Shown here piece after piece: positions 26,887 to 37,993 of a DNA stretch of 64,000 bases. The notes under the pieces were generated by a model. It ran no database searches and was not told the origin of the DNA. It was given only the letters and a program-made list of their open reading frames with translations. The stretch is taken from positions 482,736-546,735 of the forward strand of contig NZ_GL732486.1 of the NCBI RefSeq assembly GCF_000187745.1, given 5' to 3'. Within the stretch, counting starts at the first letter, position 1. The number at the start of each line of letters is the position of its first letter. The position numbers and the translations under genes were made by a program. This DNA comes from Streptococcus sp. M334. Its GTDB lineage: Bacteria; Bacillota; Bacilli; Lactobacillales; Streptococcaceae.

Positions 26887-27522
26887 TTATTTGACACCTT
26901 TTAAGTGATCAAATAATTGGAAAATTACTTCCATCATTTCATCAGTAATCAACTGCACTCCCAAACCTTCAAAAGTTAGTTTAATGAACTTCATTTTACT
27001 CTTTAATTCTTCTACTGAATAAATAGAAATTTGAAACCCAATCCAAATATTCAAAGTTAAAACAATCAAATCAGCTAGCTCTTCAGGATATTCTGTTTTA
27101 ATTGATTTATCTTTAACACCTTCGAAAACTTTTTCTCTAATCCCTGGTAAAAAATCAGAAAATAAACTTAAATACTGCTCTCCTAACAAACGTGGACTTC
27201 TTAGCATAATTGAGACAGAGTATACTAATCTTTGTTGTTCTAAATTAGAGAACGCATCCATCAAAGAATTTTGTATTTTTTCTAATGCAGTATCTCCTCT
27301 CCAATTGTAATTTAAAATTTCTTGATTATTTTCGCTAATGATTGATTGCAATATTTCATCTTTAGACTCGAAATGATGATAAATAACACCTTTTGTCAAC
27401 CCACCTAACCCATCGATTATATCTTGTATTGAGGTATTATCAAATCCTTTTTCTAAAAATAAATCTTTCGAAACTTCTAGTATTTTTTTTCTAGTTTCAT
27501 GTGGGTTTCTATTCCTTGCCAT
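26887..27522 (-). CDS. TetR family transcriptional regulator
   Basis: 211 residues. The N-terminal helix-turn-helix (SIQDIIDGLGGLTKGVIYHHF, about 31-51) is typical TetR; the C-terminal ligand domain is variable. AAGGAG before the ATG. It is followed by the ABC cluster in the same direction, and matching palindromes lie before both, so it likely represses itself and the transporters until a ligand, perhaps the transported peptide, binds. Confidence 0.92.
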   Translation of the reverse strand: MARNRNPHETRKKILEVSKDLFLEKGFDNTSIQDIIDGLGGLTKGVIYHHFESKDEILQSIISENNQEILNYNWRGDTALEKIQNSLMDAFSNLEQQRLVYSVSIMLRSPRLLGEQYLSLFSDFLPGIREKVFEGVKDKSIKTEYPEELADLIVLTLNIWIGFQISIYSVEELKSKMKFIKLTFEGLGVQLITDEMMEVIFQLFDHLKGVK

Positions 27523-27537
27523 TATAACTCCTTTCCA

Positions 27538-27554
27538 ACATACTAATGGTACGT
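27538..27554. promoter_or_regulatory. TetR-type operator before tetR
   Basis: ACATACTAATGGTACGT, one base from the ACATA-N7-TATGT pattern of 26774-26790 and 26807-26823. It lies 15 bases before the tetR start. Confidence 0.65.
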
Positions 27555-27608
27555 AATTTCATTATAATGCAAGAAACTAATAATGTCAAGTTCTTTATTG
27601 GAAAATGC

Positions 27609-27633
27609 AAAAAAGCCTTAAAATCAAGGCTTT
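27609..27633 (-). terminator. Intrinsic terminator
   Basis: Minus strand AAAGCCTT-GATTTT-AAGGCTTT followed by TTTG. No intact gene feeds into it, so its original gene is probably lost. Confidence 0.6.
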
Positions 27634-28163
27634 CAGAACGTAGACAACCCCTACCAGCAATAGAAAAATTGCCATATTGTAGGTTGGATACTATATTGTA
27701 AAAACTCTTAGGAATGTTGGTATAGCGCTATTCTTAACAGTTTTTTAGTTTCTCTAATTAAAGAAAAAGACTGAAGAAAATTGTCCAAAATGAACTTTTT
27801 TCTTCAGTCTGAGGTCACATTAATGTGCCCTTTTCAAGGATATTCACAATATTGAATTGATTGAGAAGGTGCAAAAATGAATCTGCTTGAGTTCCATAGG
27901 AACCAACTACAAATGGATTACTTCAGTGATAGCTATCGTCAGTTTGAGTTAGACTTCTATCGCTTTTCAGCACTTGATATAACATTAACATTTTTGACAG
28001 ATGATATCTTGTTAACTATGGCTAAATCCCCCAAAAAACTATTTTAAGCTTAACAAAGATAATTCCAAAGATTGTCGAGATCATTATTTTCTATTCAATG
28101 TTGAAACTGTCGAAAAAAATAATCTCACTAGGAAATATATATACTTAAAGACTGTTTATGCTA
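27634..28163. other. Degenerate intergenic stretch
   Basis: Between the terminator-like hairpin and the DUF262 cassette. It holds a long inverted repeat GACTGAAGAAAA / TTTTTTCTTCAGTC (27770-27814), a small + strand frame at 27877-28047, and otherwise A+T-rich sequence with no supported gene. It may be remains of an insertion element. Confidence 0.4.
27877..28047 (+). CDS. Small ORF, 56 aa, possibly a remnant
   Basis: Reads MNLLEFHRNQLQMDYF to MAKSPKKLF. GAAGG lies ten bases before the ATG. No family recognised. It is preceded by a long inverted repeat, so it may be the end of a decayed mobile-element gene. Confidence 0.3.
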   Translation: MNLLEFHRNQLQMDYFSDSYRQFELDFYRFSALDITLTFLTDDILLTMAKSPKKLF

Positions 28164-28199
28164 TAGATTAAAAAGAAGACCCTTCTTCTTTTTAATCTA
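28164..28199. terminator. Strong hairpin after the DUF262 cassette
   Basis: A perfect 15 bp stem, TAGATTAAAAAGAAG and its complement, with a 6-base loop; a T run follows on the + strand. It immediately follows the stop of the cassette's last frame. Confidence 0.75.
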
Positions 28200-30280
28200 T
28201 TATTTTTTTGAATTAAAATCTGATAAATATTTAGCCACAGACTTATAATCAGATGGAGTCCTTTCACTTGGATCAATAAGTTTATGCTGGGTATGATCCT
28301 CATTCTCAATAAGGAAAAAATTACCTTTAAAATAGATTTGAGTCTCCAAAGAATGGATATATATATAACGATAGGGAGTCCACAATCCAAGCTCACTCTC
28401 ATAGGTAGAATATATTCCATACTTTTTTAATTCCTCCATTAAAGCCAATAAATGAATATCCGTATTTTTAGCTCTGGAGTTCTTATTAGTTATCATAATC
28501 ATATCATTAGCGGAAAATGCACTTTTAAGCCTGTAATGGTTAGCTGCCATCTTATTAAACATTAATTCGTAATTTTCTATAAAGGCATATCTCCAATCAT
28601 GACTATCAATTTTCCCTGAATTTTCAAAAACAATTCGTATATACTCATTCTTCAAGTCTTTATTCAGATTAATTTCATCAAGAATTCTTCTAACAAATAT
28701 ATTCCGTGATGAAAATAATTTTTTCAGACTCGGTGTGCTCGAACTCTCGTTTGGATCATCTTGGCAAAGTGTCTTATAACTATCAACATTAAGTGTGTAA
28801 TCTCCAAGGGATAATAAAGCAACTCTCAGTAAACGTCCTTCAATAGCTTTATTGTTATCAAACATATTTGATATCTTATTCCAATAATGTGATATCGTTT
28901 CACGTTTATATATTAAAGAGTCGTCAGATTCGAAGAAGAAACAGCTTCGTATTTGACCGCTAAAATAAGGATGCTCTTCAGCTCGAAAAATAAGAGCCTT
29001 CAAAGATTTATCAGTAATAATTAGTTTAGCTTTTTCTATCTCTTCAGAAACTTGTTCATAATTAAAACCTGAAATTCTATTGCCTTCAGATAAATGATCT
29101 AAAAGATCTGACATATAAGGGATTTGCTCGTTTATCCCATTAATAGCCCTTTCATATGGAGTTTGATAATCAATATCAGAATTATCTATTAGGTTCCTGA
29201 AGATACGGTACCATTTTTCAAAGCTATTATCTAAATGTAATCCATTATGAAGTATAAACTTTGAAATAACATGGAAATAAACTCTAGATTTCAGACTTTT
29301 ATTCTCAATTGCCTTAACTAAAGTACTAGAGACATCTGGATACTTATTTTCAGATAGAAATTCAAGTACACCCACTATTAAATCTACATGTTCTAAATTT
29401 ATAGATTCAAAATTAACTTTAGAAGTCCAATTTTCACGCTCAGAATAATCCAACGAATCTAAATTATTGATAAGGGCGATTTCAAATAAATTTAAAAATT
29501 TATATCAAATTTATCTTTATCGATTTTCCATACAGTATCCGTCCACTTAGTATCCAAATTTTTAGTAAAACTACTAGCTAATTCTCCGTTAATTATATGT
29601 AATCTAGAAATGAATCTTGCTTTGAAGTTTTCAAAATCTGTCAGAGGCCTTCCTCTGGAATTTAATTTGATATAAAGTTCATCTTCAGAGCCAAGTTCAT
29701 CAATATCTAAGAAATTGAATACAACTTTATGTCCATCAATTTTACTTAAAATTTCCTCATAATCAAAATTATCATGAAATTGTTCAGTTATCTCATCTAA
29801 TGTAACAAGTGCTCCTTGAACAGTAGGGTCTAACAGCCAAGAGTCTGCAAACCATGATGCATCTTTAATAAATTCAGATGGAAGTACAGTAGTTTCGAAA
29901 ATATCTTTTCTGAATTCAAACAAACTAGTGAAAAACTGTTTGGAAGAATCTCTTGTCTCGTAGGAAAAATTACGTAGAAAATCGCAGCTCTCACTATTTC
30001 TAAATGCGTACAAGTAAACTAAAAACAAAGTTGTCAATCTTTGCTGACCATCTAGCGGAATAAATTGACCGTTTGATGACTTTCCATAGATAAAATTTAA
30101 GTCTAAAGGCAGATTATCCTCACTTGTTAAGGCTGTATTTATGTCTTGTAGTAGCTTCTTCCTAACATCAGTAGTTCTAACGTCTAGTCTACCTTGGGCA
30201 TAATCTCTCTGAATTAAAGGAATAACAACATTATAGTTTTCCAAAAGTGTTTTCAAGTTGAACTTAGTTTGCTCACTCAT
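28200..30280 (-). pseudogene. Second DUF262 (GmrSD-like) gene, split by a frameshift
   Basis: Two frames form one gene. The first (30280-29492, 262 residues) has the DUF262 core: PLIQRDYAQGR at 21-31 and PLDGQQRLTTLF with DGQQR at 77-81. It stops at TAA in ...FDINF. The second (29453-28200, TTG start, 417 residues) is the continuation. Reading the minus strand across the stop with one extra T in the TTTTT run near 29490 gives ...DINFLNLFEIALINNL and joins the frames into a product of about 695 residues. So it is a one-base deletion, a phase-variable tract or a sequencing error. No DUF1524 nuclease motif is visible in the C-terminal half; that is in the partner gene. Confidence 0.75.
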
Positions 30281-30282
30281 AC

Positions 30283-31803
30283 CTACTCCTCTTCCAAATT
30301 AAAAAACTTAGCTAATTCTTTCTTCATAGAACTAATATAATCAGATTTGTCATCCTCAGTCCAAGAGTTAAAGTTTTCAGGATTACAACTATATACCTTC
30401 AAAAAAACATTCCGAGTACAAACAGGTACAAATTTACCTTCAGCATCAACTTCGATAATAGTTTTCCTTTTTTCATAAAAGGGGGCATCCTGATAACTTC
30501 TATTGGTATTCTGATCCAATAATGTCAAATTTCCAATACTGTCATCAGGCTCCGCACTTTCATCGGCAGTTGCATGAATATGCTCAATATCCCATTTTTC
30601 TTTTTTATATAAATCAAATGGAAAACGGTACTGTTTTTCTCCTTTATTAATCAACGTCACTAAGTTAAAAAGCAACAATAGACTCCGTACAGATTTGCTT
30701 CCATATGAAAGATTCTCAATATCTTCAATCTCAGGGATTGTTTCACAGGCAAGCTCTTTTAACTTAGTGAAAGCCTCCGACTTTTTATTTTCTCTCGTAG
30801 CAGCAAACACTTTATTAATATTCAAGCTATTTAAAGAAAGTAAATAGCCGATAAGGTGATATCTATCTAGATCCATATACCAATTGTTCAATTCCTCAAA
30901 TAACAATTGGATAGAATTCCAGAACTGATTTATAAACTCTACTTTATTTTTCGCAATCTTATATCCCTCATAAATAGTGTAAAAAGTGCTATATTTGTCT
31001 ATACTACTATTGACTGGGTCATTGTTAGCTTGTAGGTTAAATAAAAAATCAATCCTAGTATCGTATATTGCATTATTAGTTAAAAAGTTCCAAAATGTAT
31101 CTTGCTGGAGTCGGTGTTCAATCCGATTCCAGGCTATCGAACGATGTATTCTTTCACTCTCATATCCATCCACATAATTATTTTTATCTAATATAAGAGC
31201 TTTAATAAGTTCTGCATTTGTCAATGGAATTTTTCCCAAGTTTACTTTCGTAAAAATATTAATTGGATCCTCAGTTTCATCAATTTCGTACCAAATGAAG
31301 AATACTGATTCTGTCAGTACCTTGTATATATCATGTAAAGCATTATCCGAATTAATATCATCTTTATCAAGCCAATCATCAATTGCAGAAAAAGCATTGC
31401 TAATATGACTAGCATCAATATCGTATTCTGCAATAAGTTTGTATGTATCAAAACTTAATTCTTTTAAATATCTGCTACTTTTTTCTCTCGTTTCGTATGC
31501 TAATTCAAAAAACTCATATTGATTACTTCTTCTACGGCTACTCCCAAATTCTGCGGACATAAATTTCAGGAAAATAAAAATAGTTGTCAACCTCTGTTGT
31601 CCATCAACAACATCATAGGTGTTTTCAGAAACTTTTTTTACAATTAAAGGTTGCAAACAATACTTTAATTTAGAATCATGATTGTACAAGTCCTCTAATA
31701 GAGTGATCACCTCGTGCTTAGTCCAACGATATCCTCTTTGATACGATGGAACATTAAATTTCATACCTTTCAACTCTTCAATTCGTTTCTCAGCAATTCC
31801 CAT
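30283..31803 (-). CDS. DUF262 + DUF1524 (GmrSD-like) protein
   Basis: 506 residues. The N-terminal DUF262 ParB/Srx-like domain has VPSYQRGYRWTK (QRGYRW at 22-27) and VVDGQQRLTTIF (DGQQR at 67-71), the residues associated with NTP hydrolysis. The C-terminal DUF1524 HNH nuclease has WDIEHIHA (E407, H408, H410) and GNLTLLDQNTNRS (424-436). This is the arrangement of GmrSD-type type IV restriction enzymes and SspE. Its end is 2 bases from the start of the second DUF262 gene. Most likely an anti-phage or modified-DNA restriction cassette; the target is not known. Confidence 0.88.
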   Translation of the reverse strand: MGIAEKRIEELKGMKFNVPSYQRGYRWTKHEVITLLEDLYNHDSKLKYCLQPLIVKKVSENTYDVVDGQQRLTTIFIFLKFMSAEFGSSRRRSNQYEFFELAYETREKSSRYLKELSFDTYKLIAEYDIDASHISNAFSAIDDWLDKDDINSDNALHDIYKVLTESVFFIWYEIDETEDPINIFTKVNLGKIPLTNAELIKALILDKNNYVDGYESERIHRSIAWNRIEHRLQQDTFWNFLTNNAIYDTRIDFLFNLQANNDPVNSSIDKYSTFYTIYEGYKIAKNKVEFINQFWNSIQLLFEELNNWYMDLDRYHLIGYLLSLNSLNINKVFAATRENKKSEAFTKLKELACETIPEIEDIENLSYGSKSVRSLLLLFNLVTLINKGEKQYRFPFDLYKKEKWDIEHIHATADESAEPDDSIGNLTLLDQNTNRSYQDAPFYEKRKTIIEVDAEGKFVPVCTRNVFLKVYSCNPENFNSWTEDDKSDYISSMKKELAKFFNLEEE

Positions 31804-32169
31804 ATATAGTACTCAACTTTCTTATGTTAAAAAACCAAACACTTTCAGCGCGAATGGTATTATTAATATCAACAATTATTATACCACAAATTCTCTTACA
31901 CTCCTATTTGATTACAGTATAAATTAGCGGCATCAATCTTAAAAATATAACTTCACGCATTTAACCAATTAAAAAAGGTATACATTTATTCCTATAAAGC
32001 CATGCCCATTGGAAATAAATATATACCCTAAATGTTAATGGAAATAAAAACCCAACTACTCCACCTATCAAACCAAGACACTCAACTGCTGCTCTCAGTT
32101 TGATACTTCACCATACATCACAAAAAGTATTGATTTAAAGAATTTTTCTATTCGATTTATCAAAAGGTT
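31804..32169. other. Intergenic stretch with decayed coding remnant
   Basis: No intact gene. A minus-strand frame of about 46 codons at 31970-32115 reads CLGLIGGVVGFLFPL with strongly hydrophobic residues and ends with TAA, but lacks a start; it looks like the remains of a membrane protein. Near 31878-31883 a -10 box TATAAT with TGG before it is the likely promoter of the DUF262 cassette. Confidence 0.4.
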
Positions 32170-33537
<1,368 letters not shown>

Positions 33538-33580
33538 CTATTGACCGACAAAAAAGACGGCAACATTACGGTTACCATCT

Positions 33581-33609
33581 ATTATACCATGATTTTTCTT
33601 AAGAACCAA
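33581..33609 (-). promoter_or_regulatory. Promoter of rlmCD
   Basis: -35 TTGGTT (33604-33609), 17-base spacer, -10 TATAAT (33581-33586) preceded by ATGG. It overlaps the end of the DUF1002 gene. Confidence 0.65.
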
Positions 33610-34573
33610 AACTCTTGAAGAAGTTGACAATGGCTTGCCAGAGGGAGCTTAAAAAGTTCGCGCCGTCCTCTATCGCCTTATCAGCATCAAAGTTAAGGTT
33701 GATATTTTTAAAACTATCGCCAGCTTGTGAAACAATACTTTGTTTAAGGTCATTTAGGGTTTTAGTGAAGTCAGCATTGCTGAGAATATCACTCTTTGAG
33801 AGATTTAAAGCAAAATTGATGATGATATTGATCTGGTTTCCTGTTATAACCTGATCAAGTTTGTAATTTTTTAAGGTATCTTCAACGATTTTACGGACAT
33901 CTTCCTCCGTCAGATTTCCCTTGCTTTCTTTAGCTTTGGCGAGTCCTGACTTGATGTCGGCTAGGGCAACGTTTAATTTATTAGCATCATAGCCTGACTT
34001 GTCCTTGTTTTCAGCATTGATATCTGACAAAGCCTTTAGCTCTTCTTGAGCCAAATCTTTGTTGGCTTGCGGCACCTTGGCTCCATTAGCTTCTAGTGAA
34101 TAATAAATTCCTGCTAAAGCACTTTCTCCTGTAACGGGAATAGGGGCTGCTACAGTGATTTTGGCGTGTTCCACACCCAAAGTTACGGCCGCATTGCGGT
34201 ACATATCCTGCGTCACCTTAGTGATGTTTTCTGGTGTTTCAATCTTGACCTCAAGGGGCGACTTGTCACCTAGTTTTTGAATCTTGGCTGATGAATACAG
34301 TTGTAAGCTAGAGTCATTTGCCACATTCATGATTTTAGAATAGACATCAGGTGTCATGGTCTTGAGTTCTTTGGTGTCTGTTGAGGCATTGTATCCCAGT
34401 TTTTTAAGGGTTTGATTTTTTTGGTCGTCAGACAATGATGAACCTAGGACATATTCAGGTTGGACATAGGTTTCATCGATAACTTTTTGCACATCTGTTG
34501 CTGCATGGGCGCTATTCATAGCTGTTACTGCCCACAAGACCGCAGCACTGGTCAGAAAGAGTTTCTTTCTCAT
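33599..34573 (-). CDS. Secreted DUF1002 protein
   Basis: 324 residues. A signal peptide of about 25 residues (MRKKLFLTSAAVLWAVTAMNSAHAA) is followed by a DUF1002 domain (ETYVQPEYVLGSSLSDDQKNQTLKKLGY onward, shown here only in part) and a helical C-terminus ending FFKSFGS. It belongs to the same minus-strand group as the lysozyme-like and nucleoid-associated genes. Function unknown. Confidence 0.88.
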   Translation of the reverse strand: MRKKLFLTSAAVLWAVTAMNSAHAATDVQKVIDETYVQPEYVLGSSLSDDQKNQTLKKLGYNASTDTKELKTMTPDVYSKIMNVANDSSLQLYSSAKIQKLGDKSPLEVKIETPENITKVTQDMYRNAAVTLGVEHAKITVAAPIPVTGESALAGIYYSLEANGAKVPQANKDLAQEELKALSDINAENKDKSGYDANKLNVALADIKSGLAKAKESKGNLTEEDVRKIVEDTLKNYKLDQVITGNQINIIINFALNLSKSDILSNADFTKTLNDLKQSIVSQAGDSFKNINLNFDADKAIEDGANFLSSLWQAIVNFFKSFGS

Positions 34574-34646
34574 AGGGAATTTCCTCCTTTACCTTTCTAG
34601 AGTAATATATCTATCTTAAAGAAAACTTATAACAAAAACACCTGGT

Positions 34647-35261
34647 CTAGCCAGATGTCGAAAAGAGAGTGAAACATTTGATGATGTAAAGGTTGAGTTG
34701 CACCTGTCTAGAATAATAATAGTTTCCTCCATTTACATAGAGTTCAGCACCGTGAAAAATGGAAATGGGGTGCATATAACTATAAGTCTTTCCAGTGGTA
34801 TTGCCAAGCAAAGGGGCAACAGTCTCACGAGAGTACTGTTTGGCCAGAGCCAAGGTGTTTTCCTTGCCATTTTGGGCGATAAAATCGATATAGGCAGGTC
34901 CAAAATTATAGGCTTGAACAGCTGTCCAGACATCAACACCCTTCTTCTGAGCCAGATACAGATTGTCTGTCAGAGTTTGAACGCCTTGCCGAATGCTAGA
35001 GGCATTATCATTGATGGTGTTGGTGGAACCACTTGCAGACTCACTAGACTGCATAACATCGCCTTCTTTTCCTTTTGTTTCGGTATAAATCATAGCGAGC
35101 ACAAGCTCTTCGTTTGCTGGGGTGTCTTTTTCACTCAAGATTTCTCTAACCATGGGTTGATAGGTCATGACTTGCTTGACATCTTGGTGAACACGGTAAA
35201 CTTTGTAGCCAGCAAAAAGGAAGACTGCTAGTACAAGCACTCTTCGAATTCGTTTAAACAT
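34647..35261 (-). CDS. pmp23: Lysozyme-like membrane-anchored protein (Pmp23-type)
   Basis: 204 residues, about 23 kDa. N-terminal membrane anchor ([15 protein letters not shown]), then a lysozyme-like fold with [10 protein letters not shown] (E61 as the candidate catalytic acid), GDVMQSSES and [13 protein letters not shown]. This matches the pneumococcal cell-wall hydrolase Pmp23, needed for normal septum placement. Its start overlaps the stop of the nucleoid-associated gene by one base (TAATG). Confidence 0.8.
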   Translation of the reverse strand: MFKRIRRVLVLAVFLFAGYKVYRVHQDVKQVMTYQPMVREILSEKDTPANEELVLAMIYTETKGKEGDVMQSSESASGSTNTINDNASSIRQGVQTLTDNLYLAQKKGVDVWTAVQAYNFGPAYIDFIAQNGKENTLALAKQYSRETVAPLLGNTTGKTYSYMHPISIFHGAELYVNGGNYYYSRQVQLNLYIIKCFTLFSTSG

Positions 35262-36235
35262 TATTTACTTTGGATATCCTCGATATTTTTGATTAAGATA
35301 GAGTAGGTTCCATTATCATTTTGAATAAACTCAACAGACTCGGCGTCTTGATAGACGTTATTGGGAACGATGAGCTCAATTCCATTTGACAAGGAGAGTT
35401 TTTGGTTTTCAAATTTCTTTAATTGGCGACTGGCATCAATTTCATCAAATTGAACAGGTTCTGGTACAGATTCTTTAACTTGGTCAATAAAGCTTAAACG
35501 AGCCGTCAGATTATTGTCAAAAAGGTCGTTTGCCAATTTCTCAGGCGATAATTCATTGCTTTCTTCCAGGTTGTTGAAAATCGCTGATTTGACCTTAGAT
35601 TGAAATTGAAAATCATCTGTGTTAAAAGATTCAGCAATTCTCTGGGCCGTTTTTTCCAGTTCTTTGATAGATTTCTTAGGAGAAATCTTAGGAGCGACAG
35701 CTAAAAGATTTTCTGAAAAATAGTTCAAAAAAGTCCCGTTGTATTTGATTCGTTTTTCAATCAGATGATACTTGCGGCTCTGAAGATTGACCACCAAGGC
35801 TTCGTCGGCACCCGTTCCAAATCCAGGCAGGTTATTCTGAGTCAGCTTGATTGGATTATCAACTTCTCCACCGAGGTGAGTCAAGGTCTCCCGCAGAGCA
35901 ATTCGCAAGAAAGCCAAATGTTCTACACCTTCTTTAGAAAATTGTACAAAAATCAAGTCATTGGTCTTGAGATTTTCTGAAATGCTGAACTCCTCTTTCC
36001 AGAGATTAGCCAGTGTTACTGATGTCTCCAACAAATCATCTGTGATGTGATTGAAGAAGGGATTTTCTTCTTCGAAAATCCCAGTCTTAGCCTCATCTGA
36101 ATACACACGTTCAATTTTTTTACGTAGGTATTCTTCGATTTTTGGAGTAATATTGAGAAACTTATCCGCTAGGAACAGCTCGGTATCATCCGGACTGAAC
36201 TGGTGAATAATGGCTTTCTTAATATAAATATCCAT
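35261..36235 (-). CDS. Nucleoid-associated (NdpA/YejK-like) protein
   Basis: 324 residues from [13 protein letters not shown]; eleven further upstream residues would overlap glyA. The start [16 protein letters not shown] and the central region [19 protein letters not shown] fit the 37 kDa nucleoid-associated family. It lies 7 bases after glyA and couples to the lysozyme-like gene. Confidence 0.85.
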   Translation of the reverse strand: MDIYIKKAIIHQFSPDDTELFLADKFLNITPKIEEYLRKKIERVYSDEAKTGIFEEENPFFNHITDDLLETSVTLANLWKEEFSISENLKTNDLIFVQFSKEGVEHLAFLRIALRETLTHLGGEVDNPIKLTQNNLPGFGTGADEALVVNLQSRKYHLIEKRIKYNGTFLNYFSENLLAVAPKISPKKSIKELEKTAQRIAESFNTDDFQFQSKVKSAIFNNLEESNELSPEKLANDLFDNNLTARLSFIDQVKESVPEPVQFDEIDASRQLKKFENQKLSLSNGIELIVPNNVYQDAESVEFIQNDNGTYSILIKNIEDIQSK

Positions 36236-36242
36236 AAAAATT

Positions 36243-37499
36243 TTAGTCCTCGTATAATGGGAAGGCATCTGTCAATTCTTTGACTGCACTTCTCACTTCT
36301 TCTAAGACAGCCTCATTTTCTGCATTCTTAAGGGTTTTAATGATGAGTTCAGCCACTTTGCGACTTTCTTCTTCACCAAATCCACGTGCAGTAATGGCTG
36401 CAGATCCAATACGAATACCACTTGTCTTGAATGGTGATAAGGTTTCGTAAGGGATTGAGTTTTTATTTAGGGTAATATTGACTTCATCCAGCAAGTTTTG
36501 AGCAACTTTTCCGTTTTCTACAACCTTAGTTACATCCACTAGGAAGAGGTGGTTTTCAGTCCCGCCAGAAATAATACGGAAATCAGGGTCTTGCAAGAAG
36601 ACATCTGCCATAGCCTTGCTGTTCTTGATAACATTAGCAGCATATTCCTTGAAGGCTGGATCCAAAACTTCTTTGAAGGAAACTGCCTTAGCAGCAACAA
36701 CATGTTCCAAAGGACCGCCCTGAATACCTGGGAAAATAGCTGAATTGATTTTCTTAGCAAGTTCTTCGTCATTGGTCAAAATCAAACCACCACGAGGGCC
36801 ACGAAGGGTTTTGTGAGTCGTTGTTGTCGTGATATGAGCATATGGTACTGGACTTGGGTGAAGACCAGCAGCCACCAAACCAGCGATATGAGCCATATCT
36901 ACCATGAGCTTAGCTCCAACAGCATCCGCAATTTCACGGAATTTTGAAAAGTCGATAATTTGAGAATAGGCTGAAGCACCTGCTACGATCAATTTTGGTT
37001 TTACTTCTTGGGCTTGTTTCAAGATAACATCAAAATCCAAGAGTTCCGTTTCAGGATCCACACTATAAGAAACAAAGTTGTAGGTTTGACCAGAGAAGCT
37101 TACAGGAGCTCCGTGGGTCAAGTGACCACCTGCTGCCAAATCCATTCCCATAACCGTATCACCTGGCTCAATCAAGGCCATGTAAGCCGCACAGTTAGCT
37201 TGGCTTCCAGAGTGAGGTTGGACATTGGCGAATTTAGCACCGAAAATTTCTTTTGCGCGTTCAATGGCTAGAGATTCTACCACGTCTACCACATCCGTTC
37301 CACCATAATAACGGCGTCCTGGATAACCTTCGGCGTATTTATTCGTCAAGATAGACCCTTGAGCTGCCATAACAGCCTTGGAGACAACGTTTTCCGAAGC
37401 AATCAACTCGATATTATTTTGTTGGCGTTCTTCTTCTTTGGCAATAGCATTCCAGAGATCAGCATCATATGCTTTAAAATCATCTTTGTCAAAAATCAT
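36243..37499 (-). CDS. glyA: Serine hydroxymethyltransferase
   Basis: 418 residues, full length. PLP lysine K230 in [15 protein letters not shown], plus the early [10 protein letters not shown] and [13 protein letters not shown] motifs. It converts serine and tetrahydrofolate to glycine and methylene-THF. It follows the GNAT gene after about 60 bases in the same direction. Confidence 0.97.
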   Translation of the reverse strand: MIFDKDDFKAYDADLWNAIAKEEERQQNNIELIASENVVSKAVMAAQGSILTNKYAEGYPGRRYYGGTDVVDVVESLAIERAKEIFGAKFANVQPHSGSQANCAAYMALIEPGDTVMGMDLAAGGHLTHGAPVSFSGQTYNFVSYSVDPETELLDFDVILKQAQEVKPKLIVAGASAYSQIIDFSKFREIADAVGAKLMVDMAHIAGLVAAGLHPSPVPYAHITTTTTHKTLRGPRGGLILTNDEELAKKINSAIFPGIQGGPLEHVVAAKAVSFKEVLDPAFKEYAANVIKNSKAMADVFLQDPDFRIISGGTENHLFLVDVTKVVENGKVAQNLLDEVNITLNKNSIPYETLSPFKTSGIRIGSAAITARGFGEEESRKVAELIIKTLKNAENEAVLEEVRSAVKELTDAFPLYED

Positions 37500-37560
37500 A
37501 GGTCTTCTCCTTTATTGTGTGACTAGTCCATTAGTTTAATTTTCTTATTAGAAAATCAAA

Positions 37561-37992
37561 CTAAAAGATGCGAATAAACCGTTTCTGCATTTTATCACAA
37601 GTATAACCAACTTTTTCATAAAATGCATGAGCACCCAGACGATGATCGGCAGAGTTTAAGCGGATAAACCCATAACCACGTCTTTTTGCTTCTTCTTCCA
37701 ACCCTTGCAATAAGCTTTTGCCAATACCTTGACCTTGTACTTGAGGTGAAACTGCTAAGCCTAAGATATTAAATCCTGCTTTAGAATAAAGTGATTCATA
37801 GACCTCAGCGTGTACATATCCAAGCAAGGCATGACTAGCTTCATCCTCATAGCCAAGTAGGAAATGATGGGAATCCTGAGACAGTCTATCTAGTTGACTA
37901 GCTGTCTCCTCTTGACTAAAAGAATAGCTCAAAGCCTCTTGGTTGATGTCACATATAGCTTTCACATCTGTTTCTTGCAAATCTCTTAGCAT
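37561..37992 (-). CDS. GNAT family acetyltransferase
   Basis: 143 residues starting MLRDLQETDVKAI, one base after the TGA of the Sua5 gene. Acetyl-CoA loop VSPQVQGQGIGKSLL is clear. RimI-like; substrate unknown. Coupled to the prfA-prmC-sua5 cluster. Confidence 0.88.
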   Translation of the reverse strand: MLRDLQETDVKAICDINQEALSYSFSQEETASQLDRLSQDSHHFLLGYEDEASHALLGYVHAEVYESLYSKAGFNILGLAVSPQVQGQGIGKSLLQGLEEEAKRRGYGFIRLNSADHRLGAHAFYEKVGYTCDKMQKRFIRIF

Positions 37993-37993
37993 C

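Noticed and set aside
28145..28420. Minus-strand frame overlapping the end of the DUF262 cassette
   Set aside because: Alternative frame of the 417-residue continuation, no start signal.
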